Shown here piece by piece: positions 1 through 8,472 of a DNA stretch of 34,569 bases. This stretch comes from an uncultured Pelagibacteraceae bacterium (lineage in GTDB: Bacteria; Pseudomonadota; Alphaproteobacteria; Pelagibacterales; Pelagibacteraceae). How positions within the stretch are numbered: position 1 is the stretch's first letter; each line of letters opens with the position of its first letter. A program made the position numbers and the translations under genes. The stretch spans positions 1 to 34,569 of the forward strand of contig CACJSX010000008.1 in the NCBI GenBank assembly GCA_902596185.1, read 5' to 3'. Below the pieces are notes generated by a model that searched no databases, was not told the DNA's origin, and worked only from the letters and a program-made list of their open reading frames with translations.

Positions 1-1987
1 TAAAAATTCAAGCATTAAAGATAAATATGAAAATTTATTTTCCGTAAGTGAATTTATATTTGATAAACAAAAAAATATAATAAAAATAACAAACTCATCT
101 TTTTATGACTCTGAAAGTAATAATTTAAATATTAAGTCAGCATTTATAGATATAGTTTCAAATAAATTAATAGGTAAAGATATTTCCATTAACTTAAACA
201 ATAAATCTTTTGATAAAGAAAATGAACCAAGGATAAAAGGTAATAGTGTTTCTCACAACAAAGATATAACTGAAATATCTAAAGGCGTTTTCACGCCATG
301 TAAAAAAACAGACAAATGTCCTCCATGGCAATTATCAGCAGAAAAAATAAGGCATATTAAATCAAAAAAAATTATTGATTATCAAAATGTATGGTTAAAA
401 ATTTACGATATACCTGTAGTATATTTTCCTAAATTTTTTCATCCAGATCCAACAGTAAAAAGACAATCAGGTTTTTTAATCCCATCATTTAAAACTTCTG
501 CAAATAAAAATACCTTTTTTAGTATTCCTTACTACAAAGTTTTAGATAAAAATAAAGATTTAACATTTACTCCACGTTTTTATGCAAAGGACCAGGTACT
601 TCTTCAAACAGAATATAGAGAAGTTAATAAAGACAATAAAATAGATGCAGATTTTAGTATTTATAGTGAAAGTGGTGACAATTATAGAAGTCATATTTTT
701 TATAAGTTTAATAAAAATTTAAATTTTCAAAAATTTAACTCAAGCGAAATTAATGTTAAAATCGAAAACACAAGTCATGATACTTACTTGAAAGGGAATG
801 ATATTAAATCACCAATTATAAACAGTTACGATTTAATGGAAAACTCTATTGAGCTAGATTTAATTTCAGAAGATTTAGATATTAAAACTGACATAATTAT
901 ATATGAAAATTTAAATGTGAGTAAAAATAGTGATAAATATCAATATATATTTCCAAAAATAAATTTAACAAAAAAATTAAACAACCCGACAAAATTAAAT
1001 GGTAATTTTTCTTATAATTCAAATAACTTTATTCAAAACTATCAAACTAATATTTGGGAAAAAGTTAATATTAATAATTTAGTTTTTGAGTCTGATCCAA
1101 AAATAACAAAAAGTGGTTTTTATAATAGTTATGAATTTCTAATTAGAAATGCAAACTCAGATAGTCAAAATTCACTAAACTACAAAAAAGGAGAAAATTT
1201 TTATTTATCAGGAATATTTCAATTTAACTCATCATTGCCTCTTTTAAAATCATCTGAAAATTTTGAAAAAATATTCACCCCAAAATTGTCTTTAAAATTA
1301 AGTCCTAATAATAATACTAAGGATGTAAAAGATCTTGAAGACAGACTAGATGTAAATACTATTTATTTAATCGATAGATTGTACACCAGTAATACAGTAG
1401 AAGGAGGAATATCATTAACTTATGGAAGTGATTTTTCAATTGTAAATAAAAAAAACGCCACAGATATTTTTTCATTTAAATTTGCAAACAACTTAAGATT
1501 AAAGAAACATGATGACTTACCAAATCATAATCAGTTGGGAGCTAAAACCTCAAATTTTTTTGCTGAAGTTTTGTATAATCCAAATAGTTATTTGACTACT
1601 AAATATAATATTTCTACAAAAAATAATTTGCTTGATATAAATTATGAAAATTTAACCGCAGAAATAAATATTAATAATTTTGTGACAACATTTGATTATC
1701 TTAATGAAAATGATCTTTTTGAAAAAAATTCATATCTATTAAATAAAACAGCATATAAATTTGATGACTCAAACAGCATATCATTTTCAACAAGACAAAA
1801 TAAAAAAACTAACCTAACTGAATATTATAATTTAATGTATCAATACAGAAATGATTGTTTGATGGCATCTGTTGAATATAAGAAAAATTACTATGAGGAT
1901 AGAGATATAAAGCCTGAAGAAAGTATATTTTTTAAAATATCAATTATTCCATTTGGTGAAACTAGTACACCAAACTTAAAGAAATGA
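1..1987 (+). CDS. lptD: LPS-assembly protein LptD, 3' part (5' end outside window)
   Basis: LptD is the outer-membrane beta-barrel that, with the lipoprotein LptE, inserts lipopolysaccharide into the outer leaflet. The reading frame is open from base 2 to the TGA at 1985-1987 (about 661 codons), so the gene enters the window already in progress. The family signature lies at about 287-490: a Cys-containing 'FTPC..TDKCPPW' stretch, then 'VWLKIYDIPVVYFPKFFHPDP' cut short here as 'DIPVVYFPKFFHPDP', and 'RQSGFLIPSF'. These match the junction of the N-terminal LptA-like domain with the barrel. The rest is Asn/Lys-rich, alternating-strand sequence as expected for a barrel. The internal ATG at 788 is not the true start. 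The stop overlaps the surA start (ATGA), so the two genes are probably co-transcribed, fitting SurA's role as the chaperone that folds LptD. Confidence 0.9.
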   Translation, partial: KNSSIKDKYENLFSVSEFIFDKQKNIIKITNSSFYDSESNNLNIKSAFIDIVSNKLIGKDISINLNNKSFDKENEPRIKGNSVSHNKDITEISKGVFTPCKKTDKCPPWQLSAEKIRHIKSKKIIDYQNVWLKIYDIPVVYFPKFFHPDPTVKRQSGFLIPSFKTSANKNTFFSIPYYKVLDKNKDLTFTPRFYAKDQVLLQTEYREVNKDNKIDADFSIYSESGDNYRSHIFYKFNKNLNFQKFNSSEINVKIENTSHDTYLKGNDIKSPIINSYDLMENSIELDLISEDLDIKTDIIIYENLNVSKNSDKYQYIFPKINLTKKLNNPTKLNGNFSYNSNNFIQNYQTNIWEKVNINNLVFESDPKITKSGFYNSYEFLIRNANSDSQNSLNYKKGENFYLSGIFQFNSSLPLLKSSENFEKIFTPKLSLKLSPNNNTKDVKDLEDRLDVNTIYLIDRLYTSNTVEGGISLTYGSDFSIVNKKNATDIFSFKFANNLRLKKHDDLPNHNQLGAKTSNFFAEVLYNPNSYLTTKYNISTKNNLLDINYENLTAEININNFVTTFDYLNENDLFEKNSYLLNKTAYKFDDSNSISFSTRQNKKTNLTEYYNLMYQYRNDCLMASVEYKKNYYEDRDIKPEESIFFKISIIPFGETSTPNLKK

Positions 1988-2916
1988 TGATAAGAAAGAT
2001 TTTACTTATAATTGTAATATTTTTATTTTCAATTACTAGATTATTTGCCAATTCGGACATAAATATTAGTGTAACTATAAACGATTCAATAATAACCAAC
2101 TATGATATTAAAAAAGAGAAATCTTATTTAATAATTTTAAATCCAAAATTGTCAAACCTAGAAGAAGAAAAAGCTCTTAAAGTAGCAAAAAACTCATTAA
2201 TTAACGAAATAGTTAAAGAAAAAGAATTAATTAAAATTTTCGATTTAAGTAAAAATATTTCATATTTAGATCAAGTTATGAAAGATCTATACAGTAGATT
2301 AAATTTGAAAAATCAAAATGAATTTAGCGAATTATTAAAAAATAAAAATACATATTCAATAGATGAAATAAAGAAAAAATTAAAAATTGAATTATTGTGG
2401 AACGAATTGATATTTAAGAAATTTAATAACCAAGTCAAAATAGATGAAAACCAACTAATTAAAAAAATTGATAATGAAAATAACCAAATACAAAATGAAT
2501 ATTTTTTATCTGAAATTTTTTTTAAGAAAGAGAAAAATGAAGATCTGGAACTAAAAATTCAAAAAATAAAATCTAGTATAAATGATGTTGGTTTTAGCAA
2601 TACAGCAAATATTTTTAGTATAAGCGAAAGTGCAAATTATGGTGGTAAAATTGGTTGGATTTCAGAGGGAAATTTATCCAAATTAATTGCTAAGGAACTA
2701 AAAAAAACTGAAATAGGAAAACACACTGATGTAATTAAAATTGGAAATAATTTTTTAATTCTCAAAATTGAAGAAATTAGAACTAAAAAAAAATCAGTAG
2801 ATAAAAAAGCTCAACTCAAAGAAATGAAAATTTTTGAGACAAATAGACAACTAGGTCTTTTTTCAAACATTTACTTTAATAAAGTAAAAATAAATTATTC
2901 AATAAATGAAAAATAA
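1984..2916 (+). CDS. surA: Periplasmic chaperone / peptidyl-prolyl isomerase SurA
   Basis: SurA escorts unfolded outer-membrane proteins, including LptD, across the periplasm. A signal peptide is clear: basic 'MMIRK', a hydrophobic core, then a probable cut after 'RLFA'. Residues about 25-160 are the helical SurA N-domain. Residues about 170-265 form one parvulin domain, recognisable from 'NYGGKIGWISEGNLSK' and the following 'IGKHTDVIKIGNNFLILKIEEI'. At 310 aa it has room for only one PPIase domain, whereas E. coli SurA (about 428 aa) has two; alphaproteobacterial versions are often short. The start is the ATGA overlap with lptD; a second ATG directly follows (1987), so the exact start is uncertain by one codon. 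Its 3' end overlaps pdxA by 11 bp. Confidence 0.85.
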   Translation: MMIRKILLIIVIFLFSITRLFANSDINISVTINDSIITNYDIKKEKSYLIILNPKLSNLEEEKALKVAKNSLINEIVKEKELIKIFDLSKNISYLDQVMKDLYSRLNLKNQNEFSELLKNKNTYSIDEIKKKLKIELLWNELIFKKFNNQVKIDENQLIKKIDNENNQIQNEYFLSEIFFKKEKNEDLELKIQKIKSSINDVGFSNTANIFSISESANYGGKIGWISEGNLSKLIAKELKKTEIGKHTDVIKIGNNFLILKIEEIRTKKKSVDKKAQLKEMKIFETNRQLGLFSNIYFNKVKINYSINEK

Positions 2917-3871
2917 GCCAATTCTAATTGTAGCTGGTGAACCAAATAGTGTTTTTTTAGAAACATTTTTTAAGTCAATCAAAAGAAAAAAGTTTTATAA
3001 GCCTCTAATTTTAATTTGTTCATCAAAAATTTTAAAGTTTCATATGAAAAAATTTAATTTTAAAAAAAAAATAAATTTAATTAATTCAATTAATTTAAAT
3101 TTAAATAATTTGAATAATAAATCTATAAACTTAATTGATGTAAAATATGATCAAAATTATACGTTTAAAAAAATATCTAAAAATTCCAACAAATATATAA
3201 AAAATTCATTTAATTTAGCTTTCAAAATTATAAAATCTGGAATATCAGATAGATTAATTAATGGGCCAATTTCAAAAAAAAGTTTTTTAAATAAAAAATA
3301 TTTAGGAATTACAGAATATATTAGTCATAAATTTTCAATAAAAAAAAATGCTATGTTGATCTTCAATAATAAATTATCTGTTTGTCCAGTTACTACTCAT
3401 TTACCATTAAAAGCAGTAACAAAGAAAATTAATAGGAAAGTAATAAAAGAAAAAGTATCCTTAATTGATAATTTTTATAAATTAAAATTAGGTTTTAAGC
3501 CAAGAATAGCAATTTTAGGTTTAAACCCTCATTGTGAAAGTACTTATAAATTTAACGAAGATGACAAAATTATTGCACCAACTGTAAAATATTTATCAAA
3601 ACTAGGTTTTAAAACTCTGGGACCTTTTCCTGCAGATACTATGTTTTTAAAAAAAAATAGAGAAAAATTTGATGTTGTTATTGGAATGTATCACGATCAA
3701 GTCTTAGGTCCTTTAAAAACACTGTATGAGTATGATGCTATTAATATCACTTTGGGTTTGCCATTCATAAGAATTTCACCAGATCATGGGCCAAATCAAC
3801 AAATGTTAGGTAAAAATTTATCAAATCCATTGAGTTTAATTAATGCAATAACATTTTTAGATAAAAATTGA
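2906..3871 (+). CDS. pdxA: 4-hydroxythreonine-4-phosphate dehydrogenase PdxA
   Basis: PdxA oxidises 4-phosphohydroxy-L-threonine with NAD(P)+ in the DXP-dependent pathway to pyridoxal phosphate, giving the intermediate that PdxJ condenses. Family motifs appear in order: 'GPISKKSF', 'VTTHLPLKAV', 'LGLNPHCES', 'GPFPADTMF', 'GMYHDQVLGPLK', 'NITLGLPFIRISPDHG'. The three metal-binding histidines of the family are present (in TTHLP, NPH and MYHDQ). Odd points: the N-terminal family motif, usually GEPAGIGPE, is degenerate here ('GEPNSVFLETFF'), and 'NPHCES' replaces the usual 'NPHAGE'. Length (321 aa) is normal. It overlaps surA upstream and ksgA downstream, in the surA-pdxA-ksgA order common in proteobacteria. 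Confidence 0.88.
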   Translation: MKNKPILIVAGEPNSVFLETFFKSIKRKKFYKPLILICSSKILKFHMKKFNFKKKINLINSINLNLNNLNNKSINLIDVKYDQNYTFKKISKNSNKYIKNSFNLAFKIIKSGISDRLINGPISKKSFLNKKYLGITEYISHKFSIKKNAMLIFNNKLSVCPVTTHLPLKAVTKKINRKVIKEKVSLIDNFYKLKLGFKPRIAILGLNPHCESTYKFNEDDKIIAPTVKYLSKLGFKTLGPFPADTMFLKKNREKFDVVIGMYHDQVLGPLKTLYEYDAINITLGLPFIRISPDHGPNQQMLGKNLSNPLSLINAITFLDKN

Positions 3872-4653
3872 ATAGAGCAAAAAAAAGTTTAGGTCAAAAT
3901 TTTCTGACAGATAAGAATATTTTATCTAAAATTATCAATTCTGCACACATTCAAAATAAAAATATTTTAGAAGTTGGACCTGGTACTGGAAATTTGACTA
4001 ATTTAATATTAGAGAATAACCCAAAAAAAATGTGTGTTGTAGAAAAAGATAAAAGTCTTGCGACAAATCTTCAAAATATTTTTCAAAACAAATTAACTAT
4101 TCTAAACAAAGATATTTTAAAAATTGATGAAACATTATTATTTGATGAAAAAGTTACAGTTTTTGGAAACTTACCCTATAATATTTCTACTGAAATTTTA
4201 AGTAAATGGATAGTAAATTTAAAAGATTATTTTTGGTTTGATTGTCTTGTTTTAATGTTTCAAAAAGAAGTGGCGGAAAGAATTTTAGCTAAATCAAACA
4301 CTTCTCATTATGGTAGACTATCAATCTTGAGTAATTGGAAATTGAATATTAAAAAAGTTTGTGATGTTAAACCAGAAGCTTTTTCACCAAAACCTAAAGT
4401 AGATAGCTCTTTATTGTTTTTTTCTCCAAAGAAAAATTTCTATAAACTCAAAAACTCAAAAAACTTAGAAATGGTTACAAGAATTTTTTTTAATCAAAGA
4501 AGAAAAATGATAAAAAAACCTTTTAATCAATTGTTTAATGGCAATAAAGCAGTTTTAAAAAAACTCGCAATTGATTTAAATCTTCGCCCACAAAATCTTG
4601 ATCTTGATACATATTATCGACTGACAAATGAATATGAGAAATTAATTAGTTAA
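3868..4653 (+). CDS. ksgA: 16S rRNA A1518/A1519 dimethyltransferase KsgA (RsmA)
   Basis: KsgA dimethylates two adjacent adenosines in the 3' terminal helix of 16S rRNA late in 30S assembly, using SAM. Evidence: N-terminal '[14 protein letters not shown]', SAM motif I 'ILEVGPGTG' at about residues 34-42, catalytic motif IV 'NLPYNIS' at about 101-107, and C-terminal '[11 protein letters not shown]'. The start is TTG at 3868, overlapping the pdxA stop as TTGA; no upstream ATG in frame would give a better N-terminus, and this start begins just before the conserved KKSLGQNF block. The 261-aa length fits the family. Its 3' end overlaps the convergent gmk by 12 bp, leaving no room for a classic terminator between them. 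Confidence 0.92.
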   Translation: MNRAKKSLGQNFLTDKNILSKIINSAHIQNKNILEVGPGTGNLTNLILENNPKKMCVVEKDKSLATNLQNIFQNKLTILNKDILKIDETLLFDEKVTVFGNLPYNISTEILSKWIVNLKDYFWFDCLVLMFQKEVAERILAKSNTSHYGRLSILSNWKLNIKKVCDVKPEAFSPKPKVDSSLLFFSPKKNFYKLKNSKNLEMVTRIFFNQRRKMIKKPFNQLFNGNKAVLKKLAIDLNLRPQNLDLDTYYRLTNEYEKLIS

Positions 4654-5274
4654 TTTATTTATATGATCTCTGATAAAATCTGAATCATAGTCTTTTGAAT
4701 CATTATTTATTTCTGCATCAATTAAATTTTTTATTCTTAAAAAACACTTTTTTAGGTCGTCGTTAATTACTACATAATCATAATTAATCCAGTGCAAAAC
4801 ATCTCTTTCAAATTGTTTCATCCTTTCATCAACAATTAATTTATCTTTCATATCTCTATTTGAAAGCCTTTCAAATAAAACTTCTTTGCTTGGTGGTAAT
4901 ATAAAAAAGGTTATTAATTTATAATCTAGTTTTTTATTTTTTATTTGATCAGCTCCTTGCCAATCAATATCAAATAAAACATTTTTACCTTTATTTAAAT
5001 TATCGATAACTGGTGTTCTAGTTGTGCCGTAAAGATTTTTAAAAACTTTAGCATATTCAAGAAACTCTTCATTTTTAATTAATCTTTTAAATTCTTTTTC
5101 TTTTACAAAAAAGTAATCTTCATTAAATTTTTCATTGGGTCTTGGTTGGCGAGTAGTATGGGAAATTGAAATTTCGTAGTTATCAATTTCTGATAACATT
5201 TTTACAAGAGTAGTTTTTCCTGCCCCTGATGGAGAGGACAAAATTATCATTACCCCATCTTTTTCTAAGGGCAT
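4642..5274 (-). CDS. gmk: Guanylate kinase
   Basis: Guanylate kinase phosphorylates GMP to GDP with ATP, linking purine synthesis or salvage to GTP. The P-loop '[10 protein letters not shown]' is at residues 13-22, followed by the GMP-binding pattern '[12 protein letters not shown]' and 'DYFFV', then '[10 protein letters not shown]'. Length (210 aa) is typical. It is the last gene of the minus-strand fabD-fabG-acpP-gmk run and starts 8 bp after acpP. The start at 5274 adds eight residues before a second Met (MIILSSPSG); either is possible. Many alphaproteobacteria carry fabF, mltG and others between acpP and gmk; here they are absent. Confidence 0.93.
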   Translation of the reverse strand: MPLEKDGVMIILSSPSGAGKTTLVKMLSEIDNYEISISHTTRQPRPNEKFNEDYFFVKEKEFKRLIKNEEFLEYAKVFKNLYGTTRTPVIDNLNKGKNVLFDIDWQGADQIKNKKLDYKLITFFILPPSKEVLFERLSNRDMKDKLIVDERMKQFERDVLHWINYDYVVINDDLKKCFLRIKNLIDAEINNDSKDYDSDFIRDHINKLTN

Positions 5275-5282
5275 TAATTATA

Positions 5283-5522
5283 TTAATTTGCTTTTCCTTC
5301 GATAAATTTAACTGCATCACCTACAGTTAAAATTTTCTCAGCTTCGCTATCTGAAATTTCAGATCCAAATTCTTCTTCAAAAGCCATGACTAATTCCACA
5401 GTATCTAAACTATCAGCACCTAAATCATCTATAAAACTAGACTCCTCAGTAACCTTAGCTTCATCGATACCTAGGTGATCTGCTACAATTTTTTTTACTT
5501 TGCTTGAAACATCTTCTGACAT
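5283..5522 (-). CDS. acpP: Acyl carrier protein
   Basis: ACP carries growing acyl chains on a 4'-phosphopantetheine arm attached to a serine. The attachment motif '[19 protein letters not shown]' puts the modified serine at residue 38. The protein is small (79 aa) and acidic, as expected. Its start has a good Shine-Dalgarno (AAGGA about 6 nt upstream), and a promoter-like TTGACA/TATTAA pair precedes it, so it may be expressed above the level of fabD-fabG. The following gene, only 8 bp away, is gmk. Confidence 0.96.
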   Translation of the reverse strand: MSEDVSSKVKKIVADHLGIDEAKVTEESSFIDDLGADSLDTVELVMAFEEEFGSEISDSEAEKILTVGDAVKFIEGKAN

Positions 5523-5546
5523 ATTGATCCTTTTTGTTATAAATTC

Positions 5547-5574
5547 TTAATAGTTTAAAAACCTGTTTTGTCAA
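5547..5574 (-). promoter_or_regulatory. Candidate sigma-70-type promoter for acpP
   Basis: On the minus strand a perfect TTGACA (5569-5574) is followed after 16 bp by TATTAA (5547-5552), which matches four of six bases of the -10 consensus. The -35 box overlaps the fabG stop codon. The position, about 25 bp before the acpP start, fits a short leader carrying the AAGGA ribosome site. A dedicated acpP promoter would make sense because ACP is needed in large molar excess over FabG/FabD. No transcript data are available. Confidence 0.5.
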
Positions 5575-6308
5575 GCCATATACATGCCTCCATTAACATG
5601 CAGAGTTTCACCGTTTATATAACTTGATTGATTTGAGCACAAAAAAAGTACTGCATTTGCAATATCTTCGGGCTCTCCTAAACGTGCTGAAGGTATTTTT
5701 GAAATTATAGCATCCTTAAATTTATCATCTAATTTATCTGTCATTGCTGTCTTAATAAATCCAGGTGAAATGCAATTAATATTGATATTTTTCTTTGCAT
5801 ACTCTATTGCTAAACTCTTTGACATAGCAATTATGCCTGCTTTAGATGCGGTGTAATTTGACTGCCCTGGATTTCCTGTATGACCAACAACAGATGTTAT
5901 GTTGACAATCCTGCCCGATTTATTTTTCAACATTTTTTTTATTGCAGACTTTGTCATTAAAAAGGTTGATGTTAAATTTATATCAATTACTTTTTGCCAT
6001 TCCTCTAAACTCATCCTTATTGCTAAATTATCTTGAGTAATACCTGCATTGTTTACTATACAATCTAAACTACCTCCAAGTTCTTTGGTTGCGTTTTCAA
6101 CAAATTCTTCAATTTTATCGCTTTGAGAAATATCAAACTTCAATATTTTTATATTTTCATATTTCTCTTTTAACTGATCAAGTTTTTCTATTTTTGTACC
6201 AGACGCTAAAATATTTGCTCCTGCTATATTTAATTTTTCAATAATTGAATTTCCAATTCCACCTGAAGCACCTGTAACGATAATATTTTTATTTTTTAAA
6301 TCTTTCAT
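5571..6308 (-). CDS. fabG: 3-oxoacyl-ACP reductase FabG
   Basis: FabG reduces beta-ketoacyl-ACP with NADPH in each elongation round. It is a classical short-chain dehydrogenase: nucleotide motif 'TGASGGIG' at residues 12-19, 'NNAGIT' at 86-91, and the catalytic set Asn111, Ser139, Tyr152, Lys156 ('YTASK'). Length 245 aa is typical. Its placement between fabD and acpP makes FabG, rather than another SDR, the secure assignment. The start overlaps the fabD stop by 4 bp, suggesting translational coupling. Confidence 0.95.
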   Translation of the reverse strand: MKDLKNKNIIVTGASGGIGNSIIEKLNIAGANILASGTKIEKLDQLKEKYENIKILKFDISQSDKIEEFVENATKELGGSLDCIVNNAGITQDNLAIRMSLEEWQKVIDINLTSTFLMTKSAIKKMLKNKSGRIVNITSVVGHTGNPGQSNYTASKAGIIAMSKSLAIEYAKKNININCISPGFIKTAMTDKLDDKFKDAIISKIPSARLGEPEDIANAVLFLCSNQSSYINGETLHVNGGMYMA

Positions 6309-7231
6309 ATTTTTAAAACTTCAATATCACTTTGACTATTAATTGTATCAATTTTTACATTCTTATTAATTCTTTTTACCAAACCTGATAAAACTTTCCC
6401 AGGTCCAATTTCTATAAAATGGTCTACATCATTTTCTATCATATTAATTACACTTTCTCTCCATCTAACCCTATTCTCTATTTGCTTAATTAAGAGATTT
6501 TTAAGCTCGTCTGGATCTTGAATTTCATTAGCACTCACGTTTGAAATTAATTTATTTTGTCCATTTTTAAAATTAAGTTTATTTAATTCTTCTGTCATAA
6601 TTTTTGTAGCCTTATTCATCAAATCACAGTGGAAGGGTGCACTTACTGGAAGTTTGATATTTTTTATTGAATTATCCTTTAAAATTTGAATTAACTTTTC
6701 TAAATCCTCCGTTTTTCCACTTAAAACAATTTGACCTTCAGAGTTGTCATTTGCAATTTGAGCTCTTAAATTTTCTTTATTTTCTGTCAAAATTTTTTCA
6801 ATCACATCAACTGTTGAACCTAATACTGCAACCATTCCTCCCTGCCCTTTAGGCACAGAGTTTTGCATAGCATCTCCTCTAACTTTTAATATTTTTAAAG
6901 TATCTGAAAAATCCAAATATCCTGCACATGATAAAGCTGAATATTCACCCAAAGAATGTCCTGCAAAATATTTTGCTTTGTTTAAATCTAATTTGAATTC
7001 ATTTTTTACTACATTAAATATTGAGTAACTTATTAAATATATTGCTGGTTGTGTATTTACAGTAAGATCTAACTCTTCTTTTGGACCTTCTAGAATAAGT
7101 TTAGAAATAGAAAAATTTAACGCATCATCTGCCCGATTAAAAAGGTCTTTTACTATATTAAATTTATTATAAAACTCCTTTCCCATTCCCACTATTTGAG
7201 ATCCCTGACCAGGAAATATTACTGAAAACAT
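6305..7231 (-). CDS. fabD: Malonyl-CoA:ACP transacylase FabD
   Basis: FabD moves malonyl from CoA to ACP, supplying the extender unit of fatty-acid synthesis. 'FPGQGSQ' opens the protein, and the nucleophile motif 'GHSLGEYSAL' has Ser93. The later 'PVSAPFHCDLM' contains the partner histidine, and 'FIEIGPGKVLSGL' is the C-terminal family signature. Length 308 aa is normal. It is the first gene of the minus-strand block and is divergent from rpsF, with an 87-bp shared intergenic region. Confidence 0.95.
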   Translation of the reverse strand: MFSVIFPGQGSQIVGMGKEFYNKFNIVKDLFNRADDALNFSISKLILEGPKEELDLTVNTQPAIYLISYSIFNVVKNEFKLDLNKAKYFAGHSLGEYSALSCAGYLDFSDTLKILKVRGDAMQNSVPKGQGGMVAVLGSTVDVIEKILTENKENLRAQIANDNSEGQIVLSGKTEDLEKLIQILKDNSIKNIKLPVSAPFHCDLMNKATKIMTEELNKLNFKNGQNKLISNVSANEIQDPDELKNLLIKQIENRVRWRESVINMIENDVDHFIEIGPGKVLSGLVKRINKNVKIDTINSQSDIEVLKI

Positions 7232-7257
7232 ATAAAAAAAACTAATATTTTTGCCTT

Positions 7258-7286
7258 TTTAACTATTGTAATTGAACTTTTATAAT
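7258..7286 (+). promoter_or_regulatory. Candidate promoter for rpsF-rpsR-rplI
   Basis: In the 87-bp gap between divergent fabD and rpsF there is a perfect TATAAT (7281-7286). Seventeen bases upstream is TTTAAC (7258-7263), a weak -35 matching three of six bases. It lies about 33 bp before the rpsF start. In such AT-rich DNA a TATAAT can arise by chance, but a ribosomal-protein operon must be transcribed from here, so the location supports it. Confidence 0.4.
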
Positions 7287-7318
7287 AGTATATCCTCACA
7301 TTTTATTAAAGAACTTAA

Positions 7319-7672
7319 ATGAATTTATACGAACATACTATTATTGCTAGGCAAGATACTTCACCAAGTGAATTAAAGCAAATAACGGAAAAATATTCCA
7401 AGATTGTTGAAAAAAATGATGGTGAAGTTGTTAAAACCGAAAACTGGGGATTACTTAATTTATCTTATCTTATTAAAAAAAATAAAAAAGGTAGTTACAT
7501 ACACTTTAAAATAAAAGGCAAAGGAAATGTGATAGATGAATTAGAGAAAAATGAATCTATAGATAAAAAGTTATTAAGATATCTTACAGTTAGAGTGAAA
7601 AAATTTGATTTAGAAACTAACTACTTTGGAAAAAAAGAAGATAGTGAAAAAAAAGAAAGTGCTAAAAACTAA
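7319..7672 (+). CDS. rpsF: 30S ribosomal protein S6
   Basis: S6 binds the central domain of 16S rRNA together with S18. The N-terminus '[10 protein letters not shown]' and the '[20 protein letters not shown]' stretch are standard S6 (compare W-G-x-R-x-L-A-Y). The C-terminal tail is Lys/Glu-rich and poorly conserved. At 117 aa it is in the usual range. It is the first gene of the S6-S18-L9 cluster and its stop overlaps the rpsR start (TAATG). Confidence 0.95.
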   Translation: MNLYEHTIIARQDTSPSELKQITEKYSKIVEKNDGEVVKTENWGLLNLSYLIKKNKKGSYIHFKIKGKGNVIDELEKNESIDKKLLRYLTVRVKKFDLETNYFGKKEDSEKKESAKN

Positions 7673-7944
7673 TGCCAAAAAGACAAAGTGGAAATAAAAA
7701 AGGTAAACAAAGTAATTTTGCAAAGTTAAGTATTTTTCAACCAAACAAATATAAATTTAAAAAAACTTGTCCATTATCTGTAAAAGGCGCTCCAGAGGTA
7801 AACTATAAAAATATTAAACTTTTAAAAAAGTATATTTCTGAAAATGGTAAAATTTTACCTTCAAGAATTACAAATGTATCTCAGAAGAAACAAAGAGAGC
7901 TATCTCTTTCAATAAAAAGAGCGAGAAACTTAGCACTTATATAA
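7672..7944 (+). CDS. rpsR: 30S ribosomal protein S18
   Basis: S18 forms a heterodimer with S6 on the 30S platform. Recognisable are '[25 protein letters not shown]' in shortened form ('[12 protein letters not shown]', 'KILPSRIT') and the closing '[17 protein letters not shown]', which matches the family's QR-x-LA-x-AIKRAR-x-LALLP end. It is very basic. At 90 aa it is slightly longer than the common 75-80 aa because of a Lys-rich N-terminal extension. One base separates it from rplI. Confidence 0.95.
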   Translation: MPKRQSGNKKGKQSNFAKLSIFQPNKYKFKKTCPLSVKGAPEVNYKNIKLLKKYISENGKILPSRITNVSQKKQRELSLSIKRARNLALI

Positions 7945-7945
7945 T

Positions 7946-8404
7946 ATGAAAGTAATTTTATTAGAAAACGTCAAAAGAATTGGGTCTATAGGTGAGGTAA
8001 TAGATGTTAAAAGAGGTTTTGCAAGAAACTTTTTAATAGCTAACAAAAAAGCTCTTTATGCATCTAAAGAAAATATAAAAGAAGTTGAGAAGATTAAAGC
8101 TGAGTTATCTAAAAAAGATAGTGAAAAGAAGAAAGAAGCTTCTCAAATCGCAGATCAAATTAATGGTAAAGAATATCCTGTAAAAAAACTAAGTACAGAA
8201 AACAATGAATTATATGGTTCCGTTAAACCAACAGAAATTTCAAAACTTATTCAAGAGGAAAACAAAATTGATATCAAGCCTTCGATGATACAACCAGTTG
8301 AAGAAATAAAAGCTTTAGGAAAATTTAAAGTTAAAATTTCTTTACACTCTGAAGTTGATGCTGAAATTACTATTAATGTTTCATCGGCTGATACAATTCA
8401 ATAA
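7946..8404 (+). CDS. rplI: 50S ribosomal protein L9
   Basis: L9 binds 23S rRNA near the L1 stalk and projects from the 50S surface. The N-terminal domain is unmistakable: 'MKVILLENVKRIGSIGEV', then 'VKRGFARNFLIANKKAL'. A Lys/Glu-rich connecting helix at about 45-75 leads to the C-terminal RNA-binding domain with 'LYGSVKPTEI' and 'IKALGKFKVKISLHSEVDAEI'. Length 152 aa is normal. It closes the rpsF-rpsR-rplI cluster; dnaB follows after 68 bp. Confidence 0.96.
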   Translation: MKVILLENVKRIGSIGEVIDVKRGFARNFLIANKKALYASKENIKEVEKIKAELSKKDSEKKKEASQIADQINGKEYPVKKLSTENNELYGSVKPTEISKLIQEENKIDIKPSMIQPVEEIKALGKFKVKISLHSEVDAEITINVSSADTIQ

Positions 8405-8472
8405 TTATACATTCTTTTCCCCAGTAACAATTTACAATTTGATTTAATTAATTTTCATGTAAATTTATTCTC

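Noticed and set aside
788..1987. A separate 399-aa protein starting at ATG 788
   Set aside because: The frame is open back to the window edge and upstream codons carry LptD-specific motifs; ATG 788 is internal.
8405..8472. TTTACA and TTGATT boxes before dnaB as a promoter
   Set aside because: No -10 box at a sensible distance is better than chance in such AT-rich DNA.
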